Source: Blumeriella jaapii (taxonomy: Eukaryota > Ascomycota > Leotiomycetes > Helotiales > Drepanopezizaceae). Taken from it: DNA of 64,000 nt. The position numbers were made by a program, and so were the translations under genes. The stretch lies in the NCBI GenBank assembly GCA_009599575.1, contig VWND01000003.1, positions 1,688,001 to 1,752,000 on the forward strand, read 5' to 3'. Below, one piece after another: positions 1-12,478 of the stretch (within the stretch, counting starts at the first letter, position 1; each line of letters starts with the position of its first letter). The notes beneath the pieces are model-generated. The model saw only the letters and a list, made by a program, of their open reading frames with translations, did no database searches and had not been told where the DNA came from.

Positions 1-2371
1 TATGTACTGTACAGGCACTGGTTTCTCCAGCTTCTCGGCCGTGCGTGTTTACACTCCGTACGGCTTCTTCCTTTGCACCGGACGGGAGCCCATGACCAGA
101 CGGCCAGACGAAGTCACCTCCCCGTGTGCTGGTCGAGGCTCTGGTTCGAATGGAAGATTCCACATCGCACATGCGTGCACAGATGTGCGACTGGGGAAAA
201 GAGGCCTCTCCGAATCATGATGTCCACTTTTCTTCGATCGAGCCTCAGATTCGGTGGAGCCTATGTACAGTACAGTACATACCATCCCCCCAAGCCAAGC
301 AGACTCGGCCCCCCCCCCCCCCCCAGACCCACGCCGTCAGCATTCCAGCACCAAGCCTTCGCGTTCGGATCGCTGCGCTGGACGTGCCTTTGCATCTGCC
401 TCCCTCTCCCCCACAATGCACACGCACATCGTCCGTGGCCCTGGGACAGAGCCCAAACCTACGCCGACCGATTCGTGCGTCTCCTCTTCACCTCTCGTCG
501 GCGCCTCGATCACCAGGAGACCGTGGGTTTCACCATGACCACCGCGCGGTGGCACAGACGAGACGAGACGAGACGAGACGAGACCGACGACCTGCCGCGA
601 CCGGGCAGCGCGCTCCTGTCGTGCGAGCCCGGAATCTGGGGACGTGACAGGCAAACACCAATGCGCGAGACGAAACGGCGCATCAGCTGTCCTCCACGGT
701 GCGGCCACTCAGGTTGATGATTCCTTGGATCGGCGTGCCGACACAACGGCGGTGGCCAGTGAGAGACGTGGCGTGGCGGTGGTGATACCGCCCACGCCGT
801 GAAAGGATGCGGACGGTAGCACCCCAGTGGCTTCCGAGTGGAACGCCGTGGGCACGCTCGCGGCCTGACCTGAGCTGATCTGATCTGGGGGGGCCTGTGG
901 AATGGTGGACCGAAGGTGTTGTCGCTGCTGTCGTGGAAAGATCACTGTTCTTCGGGCCTTCGGCAGGCGCTTCGAAAAGGCTACTCGCAGGAGAGGAGAG
1001 GAGAGCGTGTCTCGACGACTCCGCCCTTATCTGCCTTCCATTCCCTTCCCAAGCTTCCTTGATGTACTGTAAGCCAGACGTTACACTCTCCGTTCTTTGG
1101 CTGCACGGCCAAGTCCTTGAGGAGGGGGCATCTAAGTAGCTGTAAGCCCACTTCAGCAGAGCAGATGTGTTTCGTCTCGCCAAGATCGCAGCACTGGAAG
1201 CGCCGCGTGGACAAGCAGAGACTATGACACTCCATCTCGCGGGTGGTGAAATGGCTAGATGTGATAGGTGTCTGACAGGTGGACAGTAAGGTATGATAGA
1301 TAACGTCGGCGATGATCGGAAAGCCATGGCTCGAGCTCCTCGAGGCCGCACCGCAATGCTGACCGTGTCCGTCTCCCGACTTGTCTCCCGACTTCTCGTG
1401 AACATCCCACTTTCGGCTGTCATACTGTACTGTACTCTACAATGAATGCTGCCCCTTGGGCCGGATCGCGTACCGACCGTCTCAGGAGGGAACCCGACTA
1501 CCGCATGTACCGGATCCCCTATTCTCCCACGCAAGGTGATCAGGGTCCTCGGTGCGCTCTTATGCGTCTGGTCTCTACTCACCGCTGGCACTGATCCGCA
1601 ATCCTGCTCTCCATCAAGGGCTCAGATGCTCCATCAGCTACACATACGTCCACGATCTTCAGTCGTCACGCCGGCTAGCAGCGCTAGCGCGACCCCTCGA
1701 GAGATGGGTTGAACGCCATGCTCTACTAGCATCGCGAAGTCCTCACGCCACCCAGAGGCAGCAGGTGCATTGTTTCTTTTTTGGGGGTTTTTTTTCCAAG
1801 AAAGCTGGTAGGTATGCTTGAGTCGGTCGCGGTTGAGCATCTCCGAGGCCCGTCGCCATCACTCCCTGGAAAGCCGCAGGTCCGCATGCGTTGGAAGCGC
1901 ACACCAATCCGACGCGTCTCTTTGGCTCCCCACCTCTGCGGCTATGGTGCCGGGGGAGAAGGGCGGATGGGAGAGCTTGGTGCCTATTGGGGCAGCTTCG
2001 AGACTGTGGCCACTCTTCGCTGTCGTTGTCAAGGTGTGTGGGACATGCCCGTCAGTGGTAGTACTGTAGGTGTGGGTGTGCGAAGGCGAGTCCTCCGTGT
2101 GAGCGGGGGCGCATCGAATTCGTAGTTTTCTTGGGCTTGTCAGTGGCTAGGAAGACTGTGTTTGGGGCTTGATGCCCGAATCTTCAAGGTCAAGGGGTGA
2201 GGTGTGATTAGAGAGGCCGGTGTGAAAAGAAAAGGGGGGTGTGAGTGGTTCTCGGTTAAGATGTTGATTTCGTCACATGACTTCGATGATGGGGGTGAGG
2301 TGTGAGGTCCTTTTGATGAGTTGTTTTGATCGGCTTTGTTGATTTTGCTTTGGCGAGGGAGGTTGTCTCAC
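1..2371. other. Gene-poor region with low-complexity tracts
   Basis: I can support no complete gene here. Several overlapping open frames exist on both strands (the longest is minus, 683-1591), but none shows family motifs or convincing splice sites. The stretch holds a C-run near 309-324, a GACGA pentamer tract near 557-583 and two TACTG/CAGTA clusters (about 266-280 and 1424-1440). A Ser/Thr/His-rich minus-strand frame at roughly 1880-2110 could be a distal exon of the candidate gene that follows, but the join is not resolved. Confidence 0.5.
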
Positions 2372-2537
2372 CTGGGGCAATGCAATTCGTAAAGAAGGTG
2401 TCTTCTTCGATCTTGTTACCCGCAAAACACTTCAACGTTGCCACTTGAGTCTGGAGCTGTTCGCCGGCCGTGGTACTGCCATGGCATGTTGCTTCTCGAG
2501 TATCTGCCACGGTTACATGCGAGGTTTCTACCGAGTT
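2372..2537 (-). CDS. Candidate internal exon of an unrecognised small gene
   Basis: This 166-base open segment is flanked by a good acceptor (GATTGCAG just upstream on the minus strand) and a good donor (GTGAGAC just downstream). It would encode about 55 residues with three cysteines, including ATCHGSTTAGEQLQ near the middle and TFFTNCIAPG at its end. I do not recognise the family. An upstream start exon and the downstream exons are not fixed. It could be a small secreted protein, but no signal peptide is visible in this exon. The support is splice-site context plus non-repetitive protein composition; chance remains possible. Confidence 0.25.
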
Positions 2538-4140
2538 CTGCAATCAGCTTTCGCCTTCTGCAACACATCGGAATCGCTCCGTATTTCTGGAGCACTTGAA
2601 AACTTTCTCTGGGTTTGACTTGTTTCGAGTGTCAAATCCATCCAAAGGACAGTGGAAAGTTTCTCAGGAGGAAATCTTCTCATTAGTTCAAGAAGAAATG
2701 AAGCTTGTGTCTTGTAATTTTGTAACCGTGTCAGGGTATTGATACTAGAGTGTGTTAATCTTGATTCTCAGATCCCCAACAGCTTTGTATTTCTCCGCTC
2801 AAAAAAAATCAATGCTACTGAATACAACATCCGACGAGAAAAACGAGCTAGCTTCTACTTCTCTCTTACGAACTTTGTAAGCCATTCTCCAATCTTTGCT
2901 CTAGACTAAAACATGTACTATATTACACGAGAATTCGTTTTGTGAAAACATCGAAAGATGCTCTACTAAAGCCAAAAATTCTCCAATCGTGATTTAGCGA
3001 CGCTCACTTTTTTAATAACCCTTTGATTCACTTGAAGTTTTCCTGGTCGGTTATGAAATATCCCAAAGGTCGGATCAAGGCAACACAAACTAGCACTTAG
3101 TTATATCCGATACAATCATAACCATCCCATCTGATTGAATTCCAGACTACATTTCCGAGTTCGTGGGCAGTATACTAGCTTAACCAGGTTCCAGTGTGTA
3201 TCTATTTACTCTCCTAAAAACATGGTGGGGGGGTGTGGGGGGGGGGGGGTGTGGTTCACTAACAAAGCCCTACAATAGCAGGCTCGATAATCTCTCCCCT
3301 GTTAATCACTAGGCACATGTAGACTAACGACGATATTCTCAACGCAAGAAGCGGAGAATATCAAAACCGGGCTCGGATAAAACTCTTACACAGTACCTTG
3401 TATTCCCATCTGCTTTCTCCATCTTCTGTCTCGTATCTAGCATCTCATAATGACATACGTCCCTACTCACATCAACTCAATCGCACATCACAAACACCCA
3501 GCCTAATGAACAACAACACCGCAACAGAACTAACCCAACGAGAAAATGAAAGCAGGTGTAGCGTGATCAAAAATGTCTCGCTCTTCCTTCCAACGTCACA
3601 TCTATCTCGACGAAGAAAGTACGAAGCCAATGTATCGTCGAGTCACAGCAGCCCCCGTGCTAAAATGCTTCTACAACTAGATCCCCTGCTTCGTTTGACG
3701 AGCTCGGAGAAGGAGTCCGTTTTGGACTCTCAACTAGAGATATCCAGAAATATATCAGGAGGGCTAGCTCTTGAAGCGGAGGAGTTCTGACGTGACCCGA
3801 TTCTTGCCCAATTCTACGGGAGTGCTAAGTGGGCTACTATAGGAATTGACAGTTGTCATCTGGATAAATACTAAATAGACTTAACATACAATTCTGTGTA
3901 TATCTACTATAAAGTCCACTTCTTCGGAGACTGTCTCCCATCTCAGTCTTCACCTCACGCCCGCGTAGCATTCGAGTGGCGGGAATAGATTATGAGCACT
4001 TGTCGCTTTAAGCTCTGGGTCAACAAATTCATGCTCGACCAAGTAATCTGACATAAGCCCATTGTAGCTCCCAAAATCGAGCAAGTGTCCGGCCTCTCAA
4101 CGTCCACAATCTGCATAAGCAACCTCAGACTGCGTCACAG
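2538..4140. other. AT-rich intergenic stretch
   Basis: No gene is supported. The stretch is AT-richer than the regions beyond 10 kb and contains a G-run with one T (about 3225-3250). The only open frame of note (plus, 3398-3790) has no recognisable motif and Ser/Arg-rich composition typical of chance frames. Confidence 0.5.
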
Positions 4141-5295
4141 TCACATATCCTCCCTCCGTTGGTAGATTCTCACTGAGTTAATGAGCCAATATGCATCATC
4201 GTACGCACTGGGGACATTGGCAACATAGTCCTGGCATGTTGAGTAACCAGTTTTGGCTGCGCAATCCGTCCAATCTGTCCAAGCTTTACCGCCTGCAGCG
4301 GCACCACAGAACGTTGAATCGAAGAACTATCGTGACGAGGTCAGCGCAAAGATCACAATAGAATAGAATCTCAAGTCATGAGTGGGGTTTACTTACCACA
4401 GTCTGTGGCGGGAATGCGGCATTAACATCACAATGTCCATGGCGACTGTCGAAATTGGCGGTTGGGAGTCCCCACTTCCCTGGATCTGGCTTGCCGGCTG
4501 TGATATCTGCGGGTATGGAGTTTCTTGGGAAGAAGAAAATCTTGATGAATCGGCTGGCCCATTGCAAAGCATAGACTCCTCCGCCGTGTGCATTGAAGGA
4601 CGCGCCATAGCTCCCCTGGGGGGCTTGAACACTGCAGCCAGCTCCTGAGCGAAGATTGCAATCGTAGTTATCGTTGTTGGGAACCCCCGTCTGCAGATTA
4701 GCAGGCGATTTGAAGGTGCAATTGAGGCTTGTATGCATGGAGACGTAGTTCTGCGTAATGTCGTTGAAGCCTTCGAGGATGTTGATTTCGCCGTAGTTGT
4801 CTGGATCACCTGCGTTGTAATTATGGAATGACCAGCTGCAGCAGCATCCGTCAGTATCTCCCAGGCTGGAGTCGATCATTCACTTACAAAGAAGGCCAGA
4901 TCCCGCAGTCGCTGCCAGGCATGTGCTCGAAGTCCCCGATCAGTAGTCCATGCAGGAACGTATCCTTACTCTCAAGCCAAATGCTCTTCCGTCCAGTGGC
5001 AGTCGTAGATATGACGGACGTGTTGTCAACTGTCATGTAGACTTGTTTTCCAATGATCCTGGTGAGGTTGAGGGACAGAGACTCATCCAGAGATTGGTAG
5101 TCGACGAATCCGTTGGTTGGATCGGGGAGCTGGCTATGTTTAACTTTGGCAGATGTAACTGCGGAGAAAACTACTTACATCTTCGAATGTGAAGCTCGAA
5201 TACCAGTTGGTATAGTTATAGTCATGAACCAGGGTGTAGCCGTAGCTGATCTTTACCAGAAACCACAGGAAGGCAATGATGCAAGTGGGGGCCAT
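4141..5295 (-). CDS. GH16 family endo-1,3(4)-beta-glucanase-like protein
   Basis: Secreted glycoside hydrolase family 16 protein of the fungal mixed-linkage glucanase type, expected to act on beta-1,3/1,4-glucans in walls. Exons on the minus strand are 5295-5179, 5129-4888, 4835-4397 and 4326-4141, giving 327 residues, a normal length. Residues 1-19 form a signal peptide. Family landmarks follow: DPTNGFVDYQ (about 43-52), RKSIWLESKDTFLHG, HMPGSDCGIWPSFW (about 108-121), the active-site strand GEINILEG (135-142), GCSVQ and a terminal Cys-rich part with DSTFCG. The catalytic motif ExDxxE reads E136-I-N138-I-L-E141, so both glutamates are present but the central Asp is Asn. All introns carry GTAAGT donors. 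Neighbours are unrelated. The family call is firm; catalytic competence is uncertain because of N138. Confidence 0.93.
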
Positions 5296-6362
5296 GGCGG
5301 GCAAAGTGCGAGAAGCCCCAATCGATTGCGAGGAGCACCTGGTATCTGATTGTGTAGAGCGCAGATTCGAGTGTTCGATCAGAGATGTGTATGTGTTCAT
5401 CAGGAAGAGTTGAGATGGCAAGTTGGGCAGAGAAGGAATGATGCTAAGAAAGCGAGGAAGGCACATTGTTCTCACTAAGTTACTTTTGGTGACATCGGAA
5501 GGAATCCCCCATGATGACCCTCTCAGCCCAATGTTAGCACCATACAACGATGAATAAACAGTGTTTCCGTTTATGAAGAACTTGAGATCTTTAAGATATC
5601 TACAGATACTAGAATCGTTCAATGCCGTAAAGGAACAATAGGCGATGATCAAACACAACTTTGGACCAAAGGTTATATAGAACAAAAGGAACTGGTAGAT
5701 AAAGTGGGAAAAGTGTTTTTTCTAGCTCGGCTGTAGAGGGAGGGATTGCGAGTAGCAGACACTCTCCAGTACTGGTGTCTTTCAGAAATTAATGGGACAG
5801 CACAGTCTTTCGGAAGTTGGGCACAGATTACTGATTGGCAATCTTATCACCTGCATCTGTTGTTTAATGTTCAGAGAACCTCTACTAGAAAGCGAGGCTT
5901 AGCGAGAGGAAATTCAGAGGGAGTTCACGTGCTGATCACGTGGCTGAACATCATTAACATATGCGCGCACACCACAGCTTTGAACCTTTGTAGACATTTC
6001 AATCGTTCTCCCGGCACCTACTCATCCTATTCCCAAGCATCTAGCTCAGAAGATTGGCTCGTAAATAGAAAACAAACTAAATAAGAGGGAGCAGGGATCG
6101 GGTTCATCGTCTTCAGTCAATCAGAAATCAGAAAAGGAGAAGTAAAAGTAAGGAAAAAGTTCTTCATAGCCGCAAGATAGGTAAGCAAATTTGTATGTAT
6201 CTGGTTTTCCCTAAAATTTGTCCAAGACAAAATCAACTAATGAAGCATTGATCAATCAGTTACGTATTTAAGCCACGACTTTGTGAATATTATAGAGCTT
6301 GTACCACAAGCTGCGTATTTCCCCTTTGAAAACTCCGTCTCTTGTATCCCGCTACTTTTCCT
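5296..6362. other. Intergenic, promoter side of the GH16 gene
   Basis: I see no gene. The upstream region of the GH16 gene lies at its left edge and the 3' side of the next minus-strand gene at its right. One plus-strand open frame (5746-6084) has no family features. Confidence 0.5.
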
Positions 6363-7092
6363 TCAAAGCATCATAAGAAGGACGCCAAGTCCACCAAGGG
6401 CGAGCTGAGCAATATCAGAGCCCAACTTATGGGCCGCGTTGGTCACCTGGATCGGGGCCGAGCTGGTTGTTGAAGTCGAGTTGGAGGAACTGGTGTTCGA
6501 AGCAGACGGTATTGGGAAAGGTGCGGGTACGTAGGTGCTAGGTATGATCTCTGAGATGGAGGCAGAGCTGATTGAAGAGGAGGTGACTGAGCTCTCGAAT
6601 ACCGTGCTGACAGACGTCAAGGTTGAGGTCGCAGTGATGATCGCTTCAGCAGAGCTTGTAGTCTCGGGCGCAGGAATGAAGCTGGTTGGAGCTGGTGGTG
6701 GGATGACGCTCAAGGTAAATGAGGCTCCACACTCTTCGAGAGTGGCGCCGACAGGGCAGCATCCACTATCGGTGCAGTATGAATCTGCTGGACAGTACTC
6801 TAGACAGTGCCGTCAGTTTTGCTGACAATTCATCTATGGGCCAGGTTAACTAACTTCCGTCGGAGCAACAGCTCTCGCCAGCGCCGGGATTGTAGCAGGT
6901 AGGAAAGCTGATGCACTGGATGTTGCCTGGTCCACAGGATAGCTCGCATGTTGCTGGCTCTGGGACAGGCTTGCAGACTGTTAATTGGCGCTCGAAGACC
7001 CCTCTAATAGCCATCAGAGATAATCGTTGTCCGGCCGTTTCAGCAGTTGCTGCTGAGACAGCACCCAGAAGAATGGTAGCTGACAATTGCAT
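6363..7092 (-). CDS. Cys-rich GPI-type cell-wall protein
   Basis: Two exons on the minus strand (7092-6855 and 6799-6363, GTTAGT donor, CTAG acceptor) give 224 residues. A signal peptide covers about residues 1-18. A cysteine-rich head of roughly residues 38-110 has the spacing CELSCGPGNIQC, CYNPGAGESCC, YCTDSGCCPVG and LEECG, a layout seen in many ascomycete surface proteins. A long Ser/Thr/Pro stalk follows (about 115-200), and the protein ends in a hydrophobic tail (LALGGLGVLLMML), which is the expected GPI-attachment signal. It is therefore probably a plasma-membrane or wall-anchored protein. No enzymatic motif is visible and the specific role is unknown. Confidence 0.85.
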
Positions 7093-9950
7093 ATTGGTTT
7101 CTAAACCGAGGATCCAAAAGAAGGTAGTTTAACTAGGGGAGCGACTGAAGAAGGTCTTGAGAAAAGCTTCCAAGAATCGTGATTACAGATGCCACCGGAT
7201 CCGGGAAGTCCTAGACCTTTTGTACTGCTTCCCATTCAAGAATGATCGGTCGGTATCCCGTCTCTTGTCTTCTTCAGTCTCCTTGCACTTGCATTGCAAG
7301 ATTATTTGTCCCACCGGCTCCCTCCCGCCTTGAACTTGACACTTCATTCAGAACAGCAAGGACCGGATCTTCGCAGATCACCAATAATCGAACCGAATTT
7401 CCTGAAAAATCTTTTGATTGCAGCCTTGACCTATTTAAAGAAGAGCTGAGCCCCCGCCTACGCATGCAAGCCTTCGGAAAGCCAGGGATTTGGTTACGTC
7501 GTACCACCGTGACGAAAATCCCTTGGGGGAGAATTCTTGAAAATACTCGTTCCATAGGATGATCGGAAGATTTCCACGGTGACCTGCCCCATTTCTGATA
7601 CCGGGTCCATGAAACTGTGGAGATTGACATCTGCAAGCCATGCTTTTCAGCTGAGGCCGAAGCGAAAAAACACATTGCTTGGTGAGAACTCGGCGTGTTT
7701 TGATTCGCCTAGCGGTCTAATAGCCTGCTGCCTTAATGGCACGGCTACGTGTATCTGCCCAGGAAACGAAAAGAGGTTTATCATGTAAGAGAGATCGGGA
7801 GTGGTCTTGCGTTTTGATCCGAGATACCAAACATCAGGTACCGAGGGGAGAGAACTTCATGCCTGCGCATGAGTCGTAGCTGCCTCCTATGCCGGCATCG
7901 TTCCCTAGCCTCCTACTACCAATTCGATGTTATACATCTCCAGTGCCAGCTAGTTATTCAAGGTCCTGAAAGCTCCGCAGTAGCTTTGATTAGCCTGCTG
8001 CAATAAGATCAAGTCTTTGATGGCTAGACTCCAGTGGATGAATGTGCCCTCCACTCAGCAACAGTTGCTCGCTTTTGGTTATAATCCTTCGCCTTTACAC
8101 CCTCCAATATTTCCCGCTCTCAATTACATACCTCCAATCCTACAGATTTGCCAACATCTTGGCAGTGCAAGCTTTCACTTGTTCACTATCATTCGACTCA
8201 GAACACTACTCACTTATCCAGACTTACCCATACCCGGCAGAATACTTGTCATGGACTTCACTTTCCAGTTGCATCTCGTGTAATGAAACTACAACACACC
8301 CAGGCAACCTGGGAGTGTTTGATCTGGCGGTGGGTCGACAACTCTATGAATACGGATTCCAAAATAATCAATGGTGTGGGAAAACAACAAGTTGGCGATT
8401 ACAAAAAACATGAAGTTGGCAATGTAGAAAAAACAGCATCGAGCAGATCCGGAGAATACAGGATAAGACAGGATAAGACAGGTGCAAAATAGCTGGCAAC
8501 TGAGGAGTCGCTCTTGGTTAAAATTTCTAGTCTACATCTCTACTTGGTAAACGTCAAGACAAAAAGTCAATTCACAACGCAGATCTCTACAGTATTTCGA
8601 GTTTTACGGCCTAGTATCAGCATCCGCATCTCCAACTAAACCAAGACCATTGGTCTGAAATTGCCACGTTTGGACTGTACATACACAAGGAATTCTCCAA
8701 AAATTATGCTTCTTTTCGCCATTATCCCGGACGTACCAGAGACTTGTTCGTGAAGGTCCATTGCTACCCAAAGAAAATTGTCCATCCCCTGAATCACTTG
8801 GGATATCTGTAAGAGCCCCTGAAGTCAACAAGAAGCTTCGAAAAGTTACGATCACGGTTCGCTATGATTTTGGTCACCTGAGTCTTCTTTTAAAACGATT
8901 GCTATTCTTTTACGTCCTCCAAGATATCAATACGCTTATCTCTATAGCTCTGGCTATCAAACTTGATTATTTATCACGCCAAAAAGAAATTTAAAGATAG
9001 CAAAGGTTTATTTCTATCGAGAGACCTGTAAATATTATCTTCAGCGGTGTGATACACTGCTGTCTTCCAGAGCCTAATCCTCCAGCGAACTAGTTCAACT
9101 GAACGTAAAGTAGCTTAGAGAAAATGGAAAAGCACTCGTCCAAGCACATATCCCTCGCCCAGCATTTAAGGTAGGTGAAAACATCTTCGAGATCCGAGAA
9201 GTTATAAGTCACTGAGAGATAGCCAGATTTGGCTTTTTGCCCTCTTTTCTACACAGCCGTTACAGTTATTAGTCACGGATTTTTATTGCCCTAATGTATC
9301 ATTGTTGCGAACCTAGGATTCACATCCGTCACCAAGTCTCAGTTCCGCAAGACAAGATTTCGAGTATGCATATTATTCCCAGCAAACTTTGCAAGAAATA
9401 TATTTACGTACAATTTGTCCCGCGCCTTTCCATCCCAACTCCATGCCTCCGCTTGCTTATATCAAGCAGCATCAAGCAATCCAACCCGAACCACCCATTA
9501 CACACTCCCCAATCAATCTCCCATTTTACCACCGCCACTTGCCGTCAACCTCTTTCCTCAAAACTTCCTAGGCAGACTACTGCCTCCGCAACCGAAAAAA
9601 AGCCCCCTCCCCCCAAGTCCTCCACTTAGACGACAAGCATAGATAGCTACATCCCTCTCTCGCACACCAATCGCCCTCTACCCACGGTGTCTAATCTCCC
9701 CCGTACTTAACAAGCCTTGCGAACCTCACCTCACAAACTACAGATACACGTGTATCTAATCTCCAACCCACCCAGCTGCCCCGTGCCAATATTACATCTC
9801 GCCTAGCATAAACCCGAAATATATTGACAACGAACAGACCATCTCACACACAACAAGCCTTTCTACAGAAAAGCAAATGTCAATAAGCTATTATCTACGT
9901 TCATCTACATCGTTACTGTGCACTGCGGAGCACTCTATCACCAAGACAAA
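7093..9950. other. AT-rich intergenic stretch without supported genes
   Basis: Short open frames occur on both strands, but none has family motifs, paired splice sites with continuing frame, or a credible start context. A short direct duplication (GGATAAGACA twice, near 8460) is the only local repeat noticed. I cannot name any RNA gene here. Confidence 0.5.
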
Positions 9951-12478
9951 TTTTAAGTACAATTGAGTCCCTCTTTTGCTTTCTTTGCTACAAGTATATG
10001 TAACCGACTCTCTTTCCTTCTATTCTCTCCCCTTCCTTTTCCTCTCGTACTTCCAGAGACCGGCAGGTTGAGAGTTGAGTGTCTGCCGACAACGATTCTA
10101 CCTGGCCAAGGAAGCGAGCTCGAATGGTCCCTTATGTCCCGGAAGGTCAGCACGAACGCACCTCTCCGCGTCGTCACCCCGCTGGGTATCCCGGCGGCCA
10201 GATCGGTGAAGAAAATGCGTCGTAGGGCTGACGGATCGACTGACTGACTGACTGACTGACTGTGGCCGACGCCGAAGCCGAGTCCAGCTCGACAGGGATC
10301 CGGCACCGTCTGATTCGTTACCCTCCGCTCCCCTACGCCCTGACACCACCATCACCACCACCGCCGCCACCGCCGCCACCACCACAACTGTGTGGGTTGC
10401 TTGTCGGCTGGCATGCGGAAACTCGTGACCGGAAACAAGGGACGAGCCATGCCTCTCGTGTGTACAGATGTACATACAGTACCTACCTATCTACCTACTG
10501 TAGGTACCTAAAATAGACAGAAAGTGACCGAGAAATCACGGGAAAACGTAGGACAACAATATAGGATTTAGCACCACCGAATCTCGATGGGTCCGTCGGC
10601 AGGCCGCAAGGCAGACTCGAGCCCCGGGGTTCGAGGTGGTTCCCCTTCCGACGTTCTGCTTCTGTACGGTACTGTACTGTATGTACATCCAGATGGATCC
10701 AGTGACCAAGGGGCATTCAAGAATTTGCCTGACGGACGAGGAACGCTGTCACGCGACCGCGGTTGCTGAGAAACATAGGTATGTATGTATGTATGTACGT
10801 ATGTATCTCCCCAAGCTATCCACCCACACGCGAAAATGCCAGTACGCAAAGATGGCCCGCTCAAAGCGAGCGCCCACCCAAAATCGCATCTTTCTTTTCT
10901 GCGAATGCTGAAGCCATCGCGGTTCCCCAGCGCACGGCTAGCCACACCCTGCTTCTAGACCTGGACCACCGATTACTGTACTGTCCGTACGGTACTGTAC
11001 CAGCCTAAGCCAGATCTGCAGGGGGGAGGGGGGGAGGGGGGGTGTTCTGAGACAGAGAAGTGAAAACAAGTAGTCACGGACAATGTGTCAGATAGAGAGA
11101 TATCCCTCTCGACGTCTCGAAGACTTCGGTGTGATGCTGTATTTCCGGTGACCGGATGAGTAAGTGGAGGAGAAGGAGGAGGAGGAGGGAGAACTGAATA
11201 GCCACGTGAATAACTGAGTGACCGACTCAAGAACTGGCCGACCGGGTCTTGGCTTGCAGTACAGTACTTGCCTGGACTCGGAAGCTACTGACTGTACATA
11301 CAGTACCGTGCACAGGTGCTGTACAGTACTCGGCAGGAAAAAGTCGAGTAAACAACAACAAACGAGAAAACTGCCGAGGACTCGCTTGCGTGACTCTCTC
11401 TCCAAGCGCGATGGGCTGCACTCACGATACCGCAACGTACCGTACCGTACCGTACGGCACGGTACACACTGTGTGGCATCGAAGTCGAGATCCAGCTCCA
11501 GTCCTGTGTCGATGTTGGCTGATCCCGACTGAACTCCGCCTCGCGTGAGGGTGTCGGTCGGGGTGGCTGTGACACCCCCCCCGACCGACCGACACCCTCA
11601 CAGCACACAGCACATCAGACCGCATCCAGACACAGAGACACAGAGACACAGCAACGACACAGCCGGGTCGACAGCGGGAAAACGGCTGGGACGGTGGTGA
11701 CTCTTCTCGAGGTACATTTTCCGTTGCCTGGCCGGCTAGTTGGCCCCCTCGCGCGATGCCACTGCTGTGCCGCGGTCGTGCCGTGCCGTGCGGTGGCCGA
11801 ATGACTGATATCAGACCTGACTGGACTGGACTTGACTGGACTGGACTGGACTGGACTTGAAGTGGCTTGACTGCCTCGAGACTGCCTCGCGCTCCCGGCC
11901 GCGAGGCTATGTCTTGGATATCGCTTCCAACGTCACTCGGGAATGAACACATATAAAGAGCAGGCCCCCGCTCAGTTCGTCTGATAAGTAAACTAGGAGG
12001 ATTCCTTTCTTCAATCAAGTACTATCACATCACATCACCATCACCGGCACCGGCACTCCAACCCACCATCCCAGCATCGAGTACTCGACGGCATCTACAT
12101 GTGGTCTCCATGTCTCTAGTTCATCGGATCGAGCCAGAAGTGCGACTACTGTTTGTGCCTGATTTCGGGGACTGACACACCCCTTGAAGAACTTCACTGA
12201 GAAGAGAGAGAGTTGCGGGATAGAGAGACTCTACGCGCCCTTCTGCGCGGATAGAGAGACAGACCTGGCCTGGAACAAATCCACTACCACTACCACCACC
12301 ACCACCACCACCACCACTTCCCGCCACTGATACACCAGACGGAAACATCCTCGCATCAGAGAACAGAAAGACACCGACCACGATCCCACCAAGACCGACG
12401 ACGACTTCGTCTCGGCATCACCAAACCATCACACCACCACAACCACCAGGCCGCTCCGTCCATTCGACAACCGCGACC
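9951..12478. other. GC-rich intergenic region with microsatellites
   Basis: This is the start of the GC-rich block. It contains a TGAC tetramer run (about 10240-10262), a GTAT run (about 10780-10807), a GGACT/TGACT run (about 11820-11862), a CAC run (about 12287-12317) and five or more clusters of the TACTG/CAGTA pentamer. No protein-coding gene is supported. The right end is the promoter and leader of the gene starting at 12479; TATAAA occurs at about 11953, possibly a distal TATA-like box. Confidence 0.5.
11545..11601. repeat. Inverted repeat (17-19 bp arms)
   Basis: The left arm starts GTGAGGGTGTCGGTCGG at 11545 and the right arm ends with its complement at 11601. The right arm carries one extra CGAC step. 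The roughly 15-base spacer contains GGTGGCTGTGACACC, which could pair further. It would form a long GC-rich hairpin. It lies in intergenic DNA about 880 bases upstream of the gene at 12479, and no transcript is implied. Confidence 0.8.

Noticed and set aside
126..170. Possible tRNA T-arm (GGTTCGAAT)
   Set aside because: No matching acceptor stem or anticodon arm could be folded around it.
683..1591. 302-codon minus-strand open frame
   Set aside because: Arg/Ser/Pro-rich composition, non-ATG style context, no motif, and other long frames overlap on both strands, as expected of GC-rich non-coding DNA.
3398..3790. 130-codon plus-strand frame in AT-rich DNA
   Set aside because: No homologous features, no splice support, and Ser/Arg/Asn-rich composition suggests chance.
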